Notes: generated by a model not told the origin, from the letters alone. Counted from the first letter of the stretch, positions 38,750 to 48,818 are shown. The stretch is 64,000 nt of DNA from Micromonospora sp. NBC_00421 (GCF_036017915.1 NZ_CP107929.1:2046001-2110000); one strand, 5' to 3'. Made by a program: numbers and translations.

Positions 38750-41413
38750 TCAGGCCGGGGCCGGGTGGTCCGCCTCGAACCGTTCCCGGGTGAGGAAGGC
38801 CAGCTGGGCCCGCTTGTCGGGCATGTCGATCTCCTCGGCGAAGGTGAACCCCTCCCGCTGCAGCCGGTGCAGTGCGAACCGGTTGCGTACGTCGGGCTCG
38901 ACCACGATCCGCAGGCGGGTGGGGTCGCGGAACAGGAACCGGGCCAGCGCCGGACCGATCGCGGCGGTGAGCCCGCGCGGCGGGCGACGCCCGGGGGCGA
39001 GCAGCAGGTGCATGCCGATGTCGCCGGGACGCACCCGGTAGCGCTCGCCGACCGGGTCGGCCTCCGGCTGGTAGCTCTGGAACAGGCCGACCGGCGTGCC
39101 GTCCAGTTCGATCAGGTACGCATGGTGGGTGCTCAGCCCGTCGACGAACGTGTAGGTCTCGCGTACCTCCTCGACGGTGTGCGACCCCATGCCCCAGAAC
39201 GCCGCGCGGGGCTCGGTCACCCAGCCGTGCAGCAGCGCGGCGTGGGCGGCCGGGTCGACCACGGTGAGGGTCAGCTCACCGAAGCCGGGGATCTTCTCCT
39301 GGTAGGTCACGGGGTCCTCGTCTCGGGGGGAACGGGTCAGGGTGCGCCAGTCGGTCTCGACGGGGATCAGCCCACCGGTGGCCCACAGCGGGAGCTGGTC
39401 GGCGAAGTGCGGGTCGTCGGGGCGGCCGGAGACACCGAAGGGGACGATCCACCGGCTCGCCGCCCGGTCGGTCAGGTCCCACACGTACCGGGCGACCGGC
39501 CCCCGCCAGCACGCGTCGGAGACCCCGGGCACGCTGGAGGTGGCCAGCACACAGTCGGTGTCGCCGCCGAGGGCGGTGCCGTCGCGCATCGCGGCGACCC
39601 GGTCCGCGACCGCCGGGGACACCCCGAGGTGCAGCGGGTGCAGCAGGTGCCGCCGTCCCCAGGCGTCGGGAGGGTCACCGGCCGCGACCTCCTCCAGCGC
39701 GGCGGCGGCGAGCGGCTCGACCGCGCCACCGAGGCGGGGAAGCCCGGCGACCACCCCCTCCACGGCGTGCCCGATCCGGGCCAGCGGGTCGGTCCACGGC
39801 GTGAAGAGCGGGTCGTAGCCGCCGGGGGCGTGCAGGGGAGCCAGGGCCGGGTGCGCGGCGAGCCGGCGGACCAGCGCGGCCCGCCAGGCGGCGAACGCCC
39901 CGGCGTCGACGCTGTCGGGGTCCATCCGGCCGTCCCAGCCGGTCAGCCGGTCCCGCAGCCGCCGGGCCGGCCCGCTGAGCGGTCCCGGGTCGAGCCGGTC
40001 GAGCAGACCGCGCAGCACCGTCGACCCCCGCCGGGTGTCCATGTGTACGGCGGGCGCGGCGACGCCCTCGGCGAGCAGCTCGCGGATCCGGTGGGCCCGG
40101 TGTGGCGGGGCGAAGTCGACACCGAGGTCGGCCACGTCGTCACGCCTGTCGTTGGCGCAGACCGCCGGTCCACCGACGGCTACCGGTTTGGTGGCGGCGT
40201 AGTCGCCGCGCCACCGGTAGCGGGGGTCCCAGCCGGGCACCGGTTCCCGCCGGCACCTGTCGTCGCGGTGGGGCACCAGACCGGCGACGAGCTGCTGCAC
40301 CGTTCCGTGCCGGTCGGCGACGAGCACGCTGTTGACCGGTTCGACCCAGCCGCGCAGCGCGTCGGCGACGTCGTCGGCGGTCCGGGCCCGCAGCAACGGC
40401 AGCAGCGCGTCGAAGCCGAGACTCCCGGTCACCCGGGCCGGGGTGCGCAGGCTGAGCGCCTCCCCGGTGTGCCGGTCGTGGTCGATCACCGGGCCGCGCG
40501 GGGTCTCGATGATCTCGACGGTCTCGGTCGCGCCGCCGCGTACCTCGATCCGCTCGACGTGCCGGTGGGCCGGCACCCAGCCGTCGGCGTCGCGGACCAG
40601 CACCCGGTCGCCGTCGCGGCGCAGCTGCTCGCGATAGAGGTCCTGGTAGTCGGCCATCGCGTTGGTGACCGCCCAGGCGACGTCGCCGGCGTGCCCGAAG
40701 TGCGGCAGCCCGGGCACCCCGGGGAAGGCCAGTCCGACCACGTCGAACTCGGGGCAGGCCAGCCGGATCTGCTGGTAGATGCCGGGCAGTTCGAGCAGCC
40801 GGTGCGGGTCGCCGGCGATCACCGGCGCGCGGCCGGTCACCGGGTCGGCGGGCAGCGCCCAGGCGTTGCTGCCCGAGCCACCCGGCCCCTCGACGGCGAA
40901 CAGGTCACGGGCGGCCGGGCCGAGGGTGGCGGCGACGTGGGCGTGCCACAGCTTCTGCGGGAAGGTGCCGAACAGGATGTGCTGGACGGCGAAGACGCCA
41001 AGCGGTGACCAGGGCCGCCACCGGCCGGGGGTGCTGCCGGTGGCGGCGAACTCCGGTGCCGCCGCCGCGCCGGCGGGGAGCGCGTCGTTGACCCCGTCGG
41101 CGTACGCGGTGACCCAGCGCCGGGTGGCCGGGGTGAGCCGGTCGAAGCAGCGCCGGGCGGTGTCGTCGAGGCGGGCCCGCCGGGCGAACCGGTCCCAGTC
41201 GCGCTCGGCGGGGCCGACGTGGGCGGCGAGCCGGCCCTCGGCCCGCCAACGCTCGACCTCCACCTGCCAGGCCCGGTCGGTCGCGGCCACCCGCCCCTGC
41301 CACCGGGCCAGCTCGTCGACGGTCTCCGCCCACAGGTGCGGTACGCCCGACCGGTCGCGGCGTACGCCGACGGCCGGACGCCCGCCCGGCGGGGTGCCGG
41401 TCCCACTCTCCAC
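38750..41413 (-). CDS. Penicillin-acylase-like / DesC-like acyltransferase fusion (DesG-DesH type)
   Basis: An 887-residue cytosolic fusion. Residues 1 to about 675 form an Ntn-hydrolase of the penicillin acylase family. GGSGSNAWAL carries the expected autocatalytic nucleophile Ser182, and the chain ends there would normally be made by self-cleavage. Residues of about 690-887 form a GNAT acyltransferase closely resembling DesC of the same locus, sharing LLHGWVT, a following AFW, and VVEPDVRN. From memory, some Streptomyces des loci have separate penicillin-amidase and acyltransferase genes (desG and desH) linked to aryl or acyl ferrioxamines. Here they are one gene. The GTG at 41413 follows AGGGAG. 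It is divergent from the transport and des genes across an iron box. Confidence 0.88.
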   Translation of the reverse strand: MESGTGTPPGGRPAVGVRRDRSGVPHLWAETVDELARWQGRVAATDRAWQVEVERWRAEGRLAAHVGPAERDWDRFARRARLDDTARRCFDRLTPATRRWVTAYADGVNDALPAGAAAAPEFAATGSTPGRWRPWSPLGVFAVQHILFGTFPQKLWHAHVAATLGPAARDLFAVEGPGGSGSNAWALPADPVTGRAPVIAGDPHRLLELPGIYQQIRLACPEFDVVGLAFPGVPGLPHFGHAGDVAWAVTNAMADYQDLYREQLRRDGDRVLVRDADGWVPAHRHVERIEVRGGATETVEIIETPRGPVIDHDRHTGEALSLRTPARVTGSLGFDALLPLLRARTADDVADALRGWVEPVNSVLVADRHGTVQQLVAGLVPHRDDRCRREPVPGWDPRYRWRGDYAATKPVAVGGPAVCANDRRDDVADLGVDFAPPHRAHRIRELLAEGVAAPAVHMDTRRGSTVLRGLLDRLDPGPLSGPARRLRDRLTGWDGRMDPDSVDAGAFAAWRAALVRRLAAHPALAPLHAPGGYDPLFTPWTDPLARIGHAVEGVVAGLPRLGGAVEPLAAAALEEVAAGDPPDAWGRRHLLHPLHLGVSPAVADRVAAMRDGTALGGDTDCVLATSSVPGVSDACWRGPVARYVWDLTDRAASRWIVPFGVSGRPDDPHFADQLPLWATGGLIPVETDWRTLTRSPRDEDPVTYQEKIPGFGELTLTVVDPAAHAALLHGWVTEPRAAFWGMGSHTVEEVRETYTFVDGLSTHHAYLIELDGTPVGLFQSYQPEADPVGERYRVRPGDIGMHLLLAPGRRPPRGLTAAIGPALARFLFRDPTRLRIVVEPDVRNRFALHRLQREGFTFAEEIDMPDKRAQLAFLTRERFEADHPAPA

Positions 41414-41425
41414 AGGACTCCCTAG

Positions 41426-41444
41426 ATAAGTTACCCTCGCCTAA
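41426..41444. promoter_or_regulatory. Iron box between divergent siderophore genes
   Basis: The 19 bases ATAAGTTACCCTCGCCTAA match the DmdR/IdeR-type consensus TTAGGTTAGGCTCACCTAA at 14 positions. The site lies in the 58-bp gap between the acylase fusion (start 41413) and the reductase (start 41472) and could repress both under iron sufficiency. Confidence 0.65.
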
Positions 41445-41471
41445 CTTAGGCGGACCTTACCTGGAGGGCGT

Positions 41472-42182
41472 GTGAAACGGAACTGGGAGGCCCTGGTGCT
41501 CAAGGCCATGGGCGGCCGGGACTTCCGGCTGACCGTGCGGGGCACGGAGTCGGTAGGCGGGCACTACAAGCGTCTGCTGATGGACGACGGCGGCCTGCTG
41601 GCGGCGGGCAAGGTGCACCCCACCATGTGGATCCGACTCTGGTTCGACGACGCCGGCCGCCCGCACCAGCGGGCGTACACCCTGGTCGACCCGGAGCCGG
41701 CGGCCGGCCGGTTCACCCTCGAGTTCGCCCTGCACGACGGCTGCGCGGCCCGCTGGGCGAGCAGCGCGCAGGTCGGCGACACCATCGTCGCCACCCTCCA
41801 GGGCAGCGCCTTCGCCCTGCCCGACCCGGCACCCGCCCACCTCTACCTGGTCGGCGACGCCTCCTCGCTGCCGGCGGTGAACAGCCTGCTCGACGCCGCC
41901 CCCGGGATCCCCGCCACGGTCTGGCTGGAGTACGCCTCCGACGGGGAACGGACGCTCGCCCCGCGCGCCCGCGACCACCACCGGGTCACCTGGGTCCCAC
42001 GCGGCGAGGACGGGCGGCAACTCCTGGATGCCGTCCGCGCCGCGCTGCCGGCCGCGCCGGACGCCCACTACTGGGTGGCCGGTGAGGCGGCCAGCACCCG
42101 CGCCCTCACCCGGCACGTCCGGCGTACCCTCGGCGTGGGCAAGCAGCAGCTCACCGCGCTGGGCTACTGGAGCGCCAGTTGA
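41472..42182 (+). CDS. Siderophore-interacting protein (ferric-siderophore reductase)
   Basis: A 236-residue FAD-dependent reductase of the SIP/ViuB family. The FAD-binding barrel contains QRAYTLVDPEP and the NAD(P)-side domain contains YLVGDASSLPAV and YWVAGEAASTR, ending LTALGYW. It would reduce the ferric siderophore after uptake to release iron in the cytosol. This is the position of desF in canonical des clusters. It ends in a TTGA overlap with the following MFS gene. The ribosome site is CTGGAGG. Confidence 0.92.
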   Translation: MKRNWEALVLKAMGGRDFRLTVRGTESVGGHYKRLLMDDGGLLAAGKVHPTMWIRLWFDDAGRPHQRAYTLVDPEPAAGRFTLEFALHDGCAARWASSAQVGDTIVATLQGSAFALPDPAPAHLYLVGDASSLPAVNSLLDAAPGIPATVWLEYASDGERTLAPRARDHHRVTWVPRGEDGRQLLDAVRAALPAAPDAHYWVAGEAASTRALTRHVRRTLGVGKQQLTALGYWSAS

Positions 42183-43423
42183 AGGGACGCCTCGGCACGC
42201 TCACCACGCTCTACGTCACCCAGTACCTCGGCATCGGGTTCATCACCGTCGGGCTCACCGCCATCCTGCGCGACGGCGGGACCTCGCTGGACACCCTGGC
42301 TCTGCTCCAGTTCGTCGGCCTGGTCTGGCCGCTCAAGTTCCTCTGGGCGCCGCTGGTCGACAGGTACGGCTCCCGTCGGCACGGCCACTACCGGTCCTGG
42401 CTGCTGCCGTTGCAGGCCGGGCTGGTGCTGACCCTGCTGGCGCTGTTGCCGTTCGCCGACCCGACCCGGCAACTCGGCCCGGTGGTGGCGATCTGCGCCG
42501 CCTACGTGTTCCTCTCCGCCACCCAGGACATCGCCGTCGACGCGGTCGCCGTACGGGTGCTGTCCGAGGGGATCCGGGGCACCGGCAACGGCATCCAGGT
42601 CGCCGCCAGCTACCTGGGCAACCTGCTCGGCGGTGGCGCGTGCGTGCTGGTCTACGACCGGTACGGCTGGGTGCCGGCGATCGGGCTGCTGGTCGCGCTG
42701 ACCGCCGTCGGTCTGCTCGTGGTGTGGCGGCTGCGGGAGCCGGCCCGGACCGCCCGGGTGGCCGGTGCCGGGCAGGCGTACCGGGCGTTGCTGTCGGTGT
42801 TCGGCCAGCCCGGCTGTCGCTTGTGGACCTTCGGCGTGGTGCCGCTGGTCTACACCGGGGCCGGCGCGGCCTACGCCCTGGTCACCCCGGCGCTTGTCGA
42901 CGCGGGCTGGTCGCTGGCCCGCATCGGGGTCGTCACCGGGGTGGTGATCAGCGCCCCGGCGATCGTCGCCGGCCTGCTCGCCGGGATCGGCGTCGACCGG
43001 TTCGGCCGGGGGCGGCTGCTCGTCGTCGGGGGAGCGGCCCTCGCGGTCTCCACCGCGCTGCTGCTGCCGTTGATGAACGGGCGGGCCCCGCTGGTGACGA
43101 CGGTGGTCGCGCTGTGCTGCTTCATGGCCGCGTACACCGTCGCCAACGTGGTCCTCTACGTGGTCAACATGGACTACTCGCGGGTGGGCACCGGGGGGAC
43201 GGACTTCACCGTGCTGTCGTCGTTCGGGTTGATCTGTTCGTTCCTGGCGGCCTCACTCGGGCTGGCCGTGGCCGACCGGGTCGGGTATCCCGCCGTCGCG
43301 ATCGGTTCGATCGTGCTGGTCGCCCTCGGCGTGCTGGTGGGGCTGGGGCACCAACGCCGGTTCCCGGCCGTCAGGGTCGGCCCATCCGAGCGGGTGGCCC
43401 CGCCGGTCACCGTGCCCGGCTGA
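42179..43423 (+). CDS. MFS permease, probable ferric-siderophore importer (RhtX/AmpG-like)
   Basis: A 414-residue membrane protein with about 12 helices. The start is a TTG overlapping the previous stop. KFLWAPLVDRYGSRRHGHYRSW after helix 2 and the SATQDIAVDA stretch in helix 5 are typical of the AmpG/RhtX/FptX group, which in Gram-negative bacteria imports ferric siderophores or muropeptides. Linkage to a siderophore reductase supports siderophore uptake. Canonical des loci use a lipoprotein receptor (DesE) instead; none is seen here. Export or another substrate cannot be excluded. Confidence 0.8.
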   Translation: MKGRLGTLTTLYVTQYLGIGFITVGLTAILRDGGTSLDTLALLQFVGLVWPLKFLWAPLVDRYGSRRHGHYRSWLLPLQAGLVLTLLALLPFADPTRQLGPVVAICAAYVFLSATQDIAVDAVAVRVLSEGIRGTGNGIQVAASYLGNLLGGGACVLVYDRYGWVPAIGLLVALTAVGLLVVWRLREPARTARVAGAGQAYRALLSVFGQPGCRLWTFGVVPLVYTGAGAAYALVTPALVDAGWSLARIGVVTGVVISAPAIVAGLLAGIGVDRFGRGRLLVVGGAALAVSTALLLPLMNGRAPLVTTVVALCCFMAAYTVANVVLYVVNMDYSRVGTGGTDFTVLSSFGLICSFLAASLGLAVADRVGYPAVAIGSIVLVALGVLVGLGHQRRFPAVRVGPSERVAPPVTVPG

Positions 43424-43481
43424 CCTGATCCCGGCTGCTGCGGCCCCGGCCATTCGATCCCGACCACACCGGGTGTCGGCG

Positions 43482-43511
43482 TTGACAACAACTTAGGTTA
43501 GGGTAGCCTAA
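43482..43511 (+). promoter_or_regulatory. desA promoter with strong iron box
   Basis: TTGACA (43482-43487) and TAGCCT (43504-43509), 16 bp apart, form the promoter. The overlapping 19-mer TTAGGTTAGGGTAGCCTAA (43493-43511) matches the DmdR/IdeR consensus at 16 positions. Repression by an iron-loaded regulator would switch off desABCD. The start of transcription near 43516 rules out an in-frame GTG/ATG-type start at 43513 for desA. Confidence 0.8.
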
Positions 43512-43596
43512 CTTGCGAGATCAACTGGGTCGACGGGACGACCGGGGACGCCCGACGTCCCTGCCCGCGCCCGTCACCGACCGTCGAGGACTGCCC

Positions 43597-45126
43597 ATGA
43601 GCCTGCCCGGATCCACAATCGAGGCCCCCGTGACCGGGACGCGTCCCACCCCGCCCCGTGCCCACCTGTTCACCGCCGGCACCGTCGAGGAGTACCGCCG
43701 GGCCGTCACCGAGGGGATCGACCGGGTGGCGGCCCGGGTGGCCGCCGTGGACCGGCCGGGCACCGGCATCACCCCCGACGCGTTGGCCCCCCGGGTCGCC
43801 GGCATCGACCTGGACCGGCCGCTCGCCGACACCACGGCCGCCCTCGACGAACTGCACGACGTCTACCTGCGTGACGCCGTGTACTTCCACCACCCCCGCT
43901 ACCTGGCCCACCTCAACTGCCCGGTGGTCATCCCCGCCCTGCTCGGCGAGGCGGTGCTCAGCGCGGTCAACTCGTCCCTGGACACCTGGGACCAGAGCGC
44001 CGGCGGCACCCTGATCGAACGTCGCCTGGTCGACTGGACCGCCGGGCGGATCGGCTTCGGCCCGGCCGCCGACGGCGTCTTCACCAGCGGCGGCACCCAG
44101 TCCAACCTGCAGGCGCTGCTGCTGGCCCGGGAGGAGGCGTACGCCCGGATCGTCGGCGGCGGCAGCGACCGGCCCAGCCGGCCCGAGGTGCTGTCCCGAA
44201 TGCGGATCGTCACCTCCACCGCCGGCCACTTCAGCGTCCAGAAGGCCGCCAAGCTGCTCGGCCTCGGTGCCGACGCGGTGCTCACCATCGCCACCGACGC
44301 CGGCCGGCGGATGCGTACCGACGACCTGGCCGCGACCCTCGACCGGTGCCGCCGCGACGGTCAGACCGTGCTCGCCGTGGTCGCCACCGCCGGCACCACC
44401 GACTTCGGCACCATCGACCCGCTGGACCGGATCGCCGAGATCTGCACCGCCGCCGGGGTCTGGCTGCACGTCGACGCCGCGTACGGCTGCGGGTTGCTGG
44501 TCTCGCCCACCCGGCGGCACCTGCTCACCGGCATCGAACGGGCCGACTCGGTCACCGTCGACTACCACAAGTCGTTCTTCCAGCCGGTCAGCTCCAGCGC
44601 TCTGGTCGTCGCCGACCGGCGGGTGCTGCGGCACGCCACCTGGCACGCCGACTACCTCAACCCGGCCCGGATGGCCGAGCGGCGGATCCCCAACCAGGTC
44701 GACAAGAGCCTGCAGACCACCCGCCGGTTCGACGCCCTCAAGCTCTGGCTCACCCTGCGGATCATGGGGCCGGACGCCATCGGCGCGCTCTTCGACGAGG
44801 TGGTCGACCTCGCCGCCGCCGCCTGGCGGCTGCTCGCCGACGACCCCCGCTTCGAGGTGGTCACCCGCTCGCAGCTGAGCACCGTGGTCTTCCGCTACCT
44901 GCCCCCCGGCGCCGGCCGCGACGTCGTCGACGACGCCAACCTGTACGCCCGCGAGGCGCTCGCCGCCTCCGGCGCGGCCCTGGTGGCCGGCACCAAGGTC
45001 GACGGCGCCCACCACCTCAAGCTCACCCTGCTCAACCCCGAGACCACAGTGGACGACATCGCCCACGTGCTCGACCTGATCGCCGAACACGCCGGCTGGT
45101 ACGCCCGCACCCGCGCCACCGCCTAG
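43597..45126 (+). CDS. desA: DesA-type PLP-dependent amino-acid decarboxylase
   Basis: A 509-residue group II PLP decarboxylase that makes the diamine for the hydroxamate siderophore, cadaverine from lysine in canonical desferrioxamine pathways. The PLP lysine is Lys325 in [18 protein letters not shown] and HVDAAYG are cofactor-binding motifs. The ATG at 43597 follows GAGGA and lies about 80 bases after the predicted transcription start. It is first in desABCD, 46 bp before desB. Lysine versus ornithine preference cannot be told from sequence. Confidence 0.93.
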   Translation: MSLPGSTIEAPVTGTRPTPPRAHLFTAGTVEEYRRAVTEGIDRVAARVAAVDRPGTGITPDALAPRVAGIDLDRPLADTTAALDELHDVYLRDAVYFHHPRYLAHLNCPVVIPALLGEAVLSAVNSSLDTWDQSAGGTLIERRLVDWTAGRIGFGPAADGVFTSGGTQSNLQALLLAREEAYARIVGGGSDRPSRPEVLSRMRIVTSTAGHFSVQKAAKLLGLGADAVLTIATDAGRRMRTDDLAATLDRCRRDGQTVLAVVATAGTTDFGTIDPLDRIAEICTAAGVWLHVDAAYGCGLLVSPTRRHLLTGIERADSVTVDYHKSFFQPVSSSALVVADRRVLRHATWHADYLNPARMAERRIPNQVDKSLQTTRRFDALKLWLTLRIMGPDAIGALFDEVVDLAAAAWRLLADDPRFEVVTRSQLSTVVFRYLPPGAGRDVVDDANLYAREALAASGAALVAGTKVDGAHHLKLTLLNPETTVDDIAHVLDLIAEHAGWYARTRATA

Positions 45127-45172
45127 CCGTCCAGCCCCGTCGGCTGACCACCCCGCCCTGGAGAAAACCCCT

Positions 45173-46465
45173 GTGTCGACCCACGACTTCATCGCCGTCG
45201 GGCTGGGCCCGTACAACCTCGGGCTTGCCTGCCTGACCGCGCCGCTCGACGACCTCGACGGCCTGTTCCTCGAAGCCCGCGACGACTTCGACTGGCACCC
45301 CGGCATGCTGCTGGACGCCACCCGGTTGCAGACGCCGTTCATCGCCGACCTGGTCACCCTGGCCGACCCGACCTCCCCGTACTCCTTCCTCAACTACCTG
45401 AAGGAGGTCGGCCGGCTCTACCCGTTCTACATCCGGGAGAGCTTCTTCCCGCTGCGCCACGAATACAACGACTACTGCCGGTGGGCCGCCGCGAAACTGC
45501 CCTCGGTGCGCTTCGGTCACCGGGTCACCTCGGTCGAGTACGACCCCGCCGACGAGCGGTACGTGGTGCATGCCGAGGTCGACGGCGAACGGGTCACCCA
45601 CCGGGCCCGGCACCTGGTGCTCGGCACCGGCACCCCGCCACACGTCCCGGACGCCTGCCAGGGCCTCGGCGGCGACGTCGTCCACAACTCCCGCTACCGG
45701 GAACACCGGGCGGCGCTGCGCACCAGGCGCAGCATCACCGTCGTCGGCAGCGGACAGAGCGCCGCCGAGATCTACCACGACCTGCTGACCGACCTCGGTG
45801 CCCACGACTACCAGCTCAACTGGGTCACCCGCTCGCCGCGCTTCTTCCCCCTCGAATACACCAAGCTCACCCTGGAGATGACCTCACCGGACTACGTGGA
45901 CTACTTCCACGCCCTGCCCGAGGCGACCCGCTACCGGCTGGAGGGCACCCAGAAGAACCTGTTCAAGGGGATCAACGCCGACCTGATCAACGACATCTTC
46001 GACCTGCTCTACGCCCACCGGGTGCACGGGCCGGTGCCGACCCGGCTGCTGACCAACACCGAACTGACAAGCGCCCGCTACGACGAGGTCGCCGGCCGCT
46101 ACACCCTCGGGCTGCGCAACGTCGAGCAGGAGCGGGACCTCACCCTCGACACCGAGGCGCTGGTGCTGGCCACCGGCTACCACTACCGGGTGCCGGAGTT
46201 CCTCGCCCCGATCCGCGACCGGCTGCGCTGGGACTCCCACGATCGGTTCGACGTGGCCCGCAACTACAGCATCGACCACACCGGGCGGGGGGTCTTCCTC
46301 CAGAACGCCGGCACCCACACCCACAGCATCACCTCACCCGACCTGGGCATGGGCCCGTACCGCAACTCCTGGATCATCAGGGAGCTGACCGGGCGCGAGC
46401 ACTACCCGATCGAGGACCGGATCGCCTTCCAGGAGTTCGGCGTCCCGACCGGAGGCACCTCGTGA
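45173..46465 (+). CDS. desB: DesB-type lysine/ornithine N-monooxygenase
   Basis: A 430-residue FAD- and NADPH-dependent N-hydroxylase. [10 protein letters not shown] near the N-terminus is the variant FAD motif of this family, [12 protein letters not shown] is the NADPH motif, and [12 protein letters not shown] is the conserved ATGY segment. It would hydroxylate the terminal amine of the DesA product. The GTG at 45173 follows GGAG. It overlaps desC by four bases (GTGA). Confidence 0.94.
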   Translation: MSTHDFIAVGLGPYNLGLACLTAPLDDLDGLFLEARDDFDWHPGMLLDATRLQTPFIADLVTLADPTSPYSFLNYLKEVGRLYPFYIRESFFPLRHEYNDYCRWAAAKLPSVRFGHRVTSVEYDPADERYVVHAEVDGERVTHRARHLVLGTGTPPHVPDACQGLGGDVVHNSRYREHRAALRTRRSITVVGSGQSAAEIYHDLLTDLGAHDYQLNWVTRSPRFFPLEYTKLTLEMTSPDYVDYFHALPEATRYRLEGTQKNLFKGINADLINDIFDLLYAHRVHGPVPTRLLTNTELTSARYDEVAGRYTLGLRNVEQERDLTLDTEALVLATGYHYRVPEFLAPIRDRLRWDSHDRFDVARNYSIDHTGRGVFLQNAGTHTHSITSPDLGMGPYRNSWIIRELTGREHYPIEDRIAFQEFGVPTGGTS

Positions 46466-47037
46466 CCGACGTCGTGTACCGCCGCCACCACCCCGCACTC
46501 GGTGGGTTCGCGCTGCGTACCCTCGATCCGGAGGGCGACGCCGGGCTGCTGCACGGCTGGGTGACCCACCCGAAGTCGGCGTTCTGGCTGATGCAGGACG
46601 CCGACGTCGACCGGGTCGCCCGGGAGTACCGGGGGATCGCCGACCACCCGCACCACGACGCGTACCTCGGGCTCTGGCGCGGCGAGCCGGCGTTCCTCGC
46701 CGAACGCTACGACCCGGCCCGGGTCGAACTGGTGGGCCTCTACCCCCCGGTCGACGGCGACGTCGGCATGCACTTCCTGTGCGCGCCCACCGACCGGCCG
46801 GTGCACGGCTTCACCCGGGCCGTCATCACCACCGTGCTGGACTGGCTCTTCGCCGACCCGGCCACCCGGCGGGTGGTGGTCGAACCCGACGTGCGCAACA
46901 CCGCAGTGCACGCCCTCAACGCCGCCGTCGGCTTCACCGTCGTCGGCCCGATCCGCAAACCGGAGAAGGACGCCCTGCTCAGCGTCTGCACCCGCGACCA
47001 GTTCCTGGCCGCCACCCGAGGAGACGTGCCCGCGTGA
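46462..47037 (+). CDS. desC: DesC-type N-hydroxydiamine acyltransferase
   Basis: A 191-residue GNAT-fold acyltransferase of the IucB/RhbD/DesC group. It would transfer succinyl or acetyl from CoA to the N-hydroxydiamine. [14 protein letters not shown] and [16 protein letters not shown] are the family landmarks. The GTG at 46462 overlaps the desB stop and the end overlaps desD, both as GTGA. Its close relative is the C-terminal domain of the divergent acylase fusion at 38750-41413. Confidence 0.93.
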   Translation: MTDVVYRRHHPALGGFALRTLDPEGDAGLLHGWVTHPKSAFWLMQDADVDRVAREYRGIADHPHHDAYLGLWRGEPAFLAERYDPARVELVGLYPPVDGDVGMHFLCAPTDRPVHGFTRAVITTVLDWLFADPATRRVVVEPDVRNTAVHALNAAVGFTVVGPIRKPEKDALLSVCTRDQFLAATRGDVPA

Positions 47038-48818
47038 ACCCCGCCGCATCCGTGGCCCACCTGACCCCCGCCACCTGGGCCCGCGCCAACCGGCTGCTGG
47101 TCGGCAAGGCGCTTGCCGAGTTCGCCCACGAACGCCTGGTCACGCCCGCCCCCACCGGCGACGGGCGCTGGGTCGTCCGCACCGACGACGGCACGGTGGA
47201 CTACCACTTCACCGCCCGCCGCTTCGCCCTCGACCACTGGCAGATCGACCCGGACAGCATCACCCGGCGACGCGGCGACGAGGAACTGCCGCCCGACGCC
47301 GTCGACCTCTGCCTCGAACTGCGCGCCGCGCTCGGCCTCACCGACCAGGTGCTCCCGGTCTACCTGGAGGAGATCACCTCCACCCTCGCCGGCACCGCGT
47401 ACAAGCTGGACCGGCCGGCGGTCAGTGCGGCCGAACTGGCCCGCGCCGACTTCCAGGCGATCGAGACCGGCATGACCGAGGGCCACCCGTGCTTCGTGGC
47501 CAACAACGGCCGGATCGGCTTCGGCGTCCACGAATACCACGCGTACGCCCCGGAGACCGGCCGGCCGGTCCGGCTGATCTGGCTGGCCGCGCACCGCGAC
47601 CACGCCACCTTCAGCAGCGCCGCCGACCTCGACTACCCCACCCTGCTGCGCACCGAACTCGGCCCGGACACCCTGGCCCGGTTCACCGCCACCCTCACCG
47701 ACGCCGGCCTCGACCCGGACGACTACCTGCTCATCCCGGTGCACCCCTGGCAGTGGTGGAACCGGCTCGCCGTCACCTTCGCCGGTGAGGTCGCCCGGCA
47801 GCGCCTGGTCTGCCTGGGCGAGGCCCCCGACGAGTACCTGGCGCAGCAGTCCATCCGCACCTTCTTCAACGTCACCAGCCCGCACCGGCACTACGTCAAG
47901 ACCGCGCTGTCCGTGCTGAACATGGGCTTCCTGCGGGGCCTGTCGGCCGCCTACATGGAGGCCACCCCGGCGATCAACGACTGGCTGGTCGACCTGGTCG
48001 CCACCGACCCGGTGCTCGCCGGCAGCGGACTGACGATCATCCGGGAGCGGGCCGCCGTCGGCTACCGCCACCCGCAGTACGAGGCGGCCACCGACCGTTA
48101 CTCGCCGTACCGCAAGATGCTCGCGGCGCTGTGGCGGGAGAGCCCGGTGCCCGGCCTGGCCCCCGGCCGACGGCTGTCCACCATGGCCGCCCTGCTGCAC
48201 ACCGACCGCGATGGGCGGTCGCTCGCCGCCGCCCTGATCGCCGAGTCGGGCCTGCCCCCGCAGGAGTGGCTGCGCCGCTACCTCGACGCCTACCTGGTGC
48301 CGCTGCTGCACAGCTTCTACGCCCACCGGCTGGCCTTCATGCCGCACGGCGAGAACGTCATCCTGGTGCTGCACGACGGCGTGGTCGAGCGGGTGATCTT
48401 CAAGGACATCGCCGAGGAGATCGTGGTGATGGACCCGGACGCCGACCTGCCGCCGCCCGTGCAGCGGGTCCGCGCGGTGATTCCCGAGGACGAGCAGCTG
48501 CTGACCATCTTCACCGACGTCTTCGACTGTTTCTTCCGGCACCTCAACGCCGTGCTCGCCGGCGAGGGGGTGCTCGACGAGGACGACTTCTGGCGTACCG
48601 TCGCCGACTGCGCGACCGACTACGCCGCTCGCGTGCCGCACCTGGCCGACCGGCTGCGCCGGCACGACCTGTTCGCCGGGGAGTTCACCCTGTCCTGCCT
48701 CAACCGGCTGCAACTGCGCAACAACCAGCAGATGGTCGACCTGGCCGACCCGTCGGCGGCGCTCCAGTTCGCCGGCACCCTGACCAACCCGCTCGCCCGC
48801 TACGCCCCGCCGCGATGA
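47034..48818 (+). CDS. desD: DesD-type NIS siderophore synthetase
   Basis: A 594-residue ATP-dependent NRPS-independent siderophore synthetase (IucA/IucC family). It would join the acylated hydroxamate units and close or end the trihydroxamate. Landmarks are EGHPCFVANNGRIGFG, HPWQWWN, QQSIRTFFN and HGENVILVLHDG with the usual active-site His, Arg and Asn. The GTG at 47034 overlaps desC. An ATGA overlap links it to the exporter gene. A ferrioxamine E/B or bisucaberin-type product is expected. Confidence 0.94.
   Translation: MNPAASVAHLTPATWARANRLLVGKALAEFAHERLVTPAPTGDGRWVVRTDDGTVDYHFTARRFALDHWQIDPDSITRRRGDEELPPDAVDLCLELRAALGLTDQVLPVYLEEITSTLAGTAYKLDRPAVSAAELARADFQAIETGMTEGHPCFVANNGRIGFGVHEYHAYAPETGRPVRLIWLAAHRDHATFSSAADLDYPTLLRTELGPDTLARFTATLTDAGLDPDDYLLIPVHPWQWWNRLAVTFAGEVARQRLVCLGEAPDEYLAQQSIRTFFNVTSPHRHYVKTALSVLNMGFLRGLSAAYMEATPAINDWLVDLVATDPVLAGSGLTIIRERAAVGYRHPQYEAATDRYSPYRKMLAALWRESPVPGLAPGRRLSTMAALLHTDRDGRSLAAALIAESGLPPQEWLRRYLDAYLVPLLHSFYAHRLAFMPHGENVILVLHDGVVERVIFKDIAEEIVVMDPDADLPPPVQRVRAVIPEDEQLLTIFTDVFDCFFRHLNAVLAGEGVLDEDDFWRTVADCATDYAARVPHLADRLRRHDLFAGEFTLSCLNRLQLRNNQQMVDLADPSAALQFAGTLTNPLARYAPPR

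Noticed and set aside
43513..43596. Upstream start for desA
   Set aside because: It lies at or before the predicted transcription start, inside the iron-box promoter, and the residues do not match DesA N-termini.
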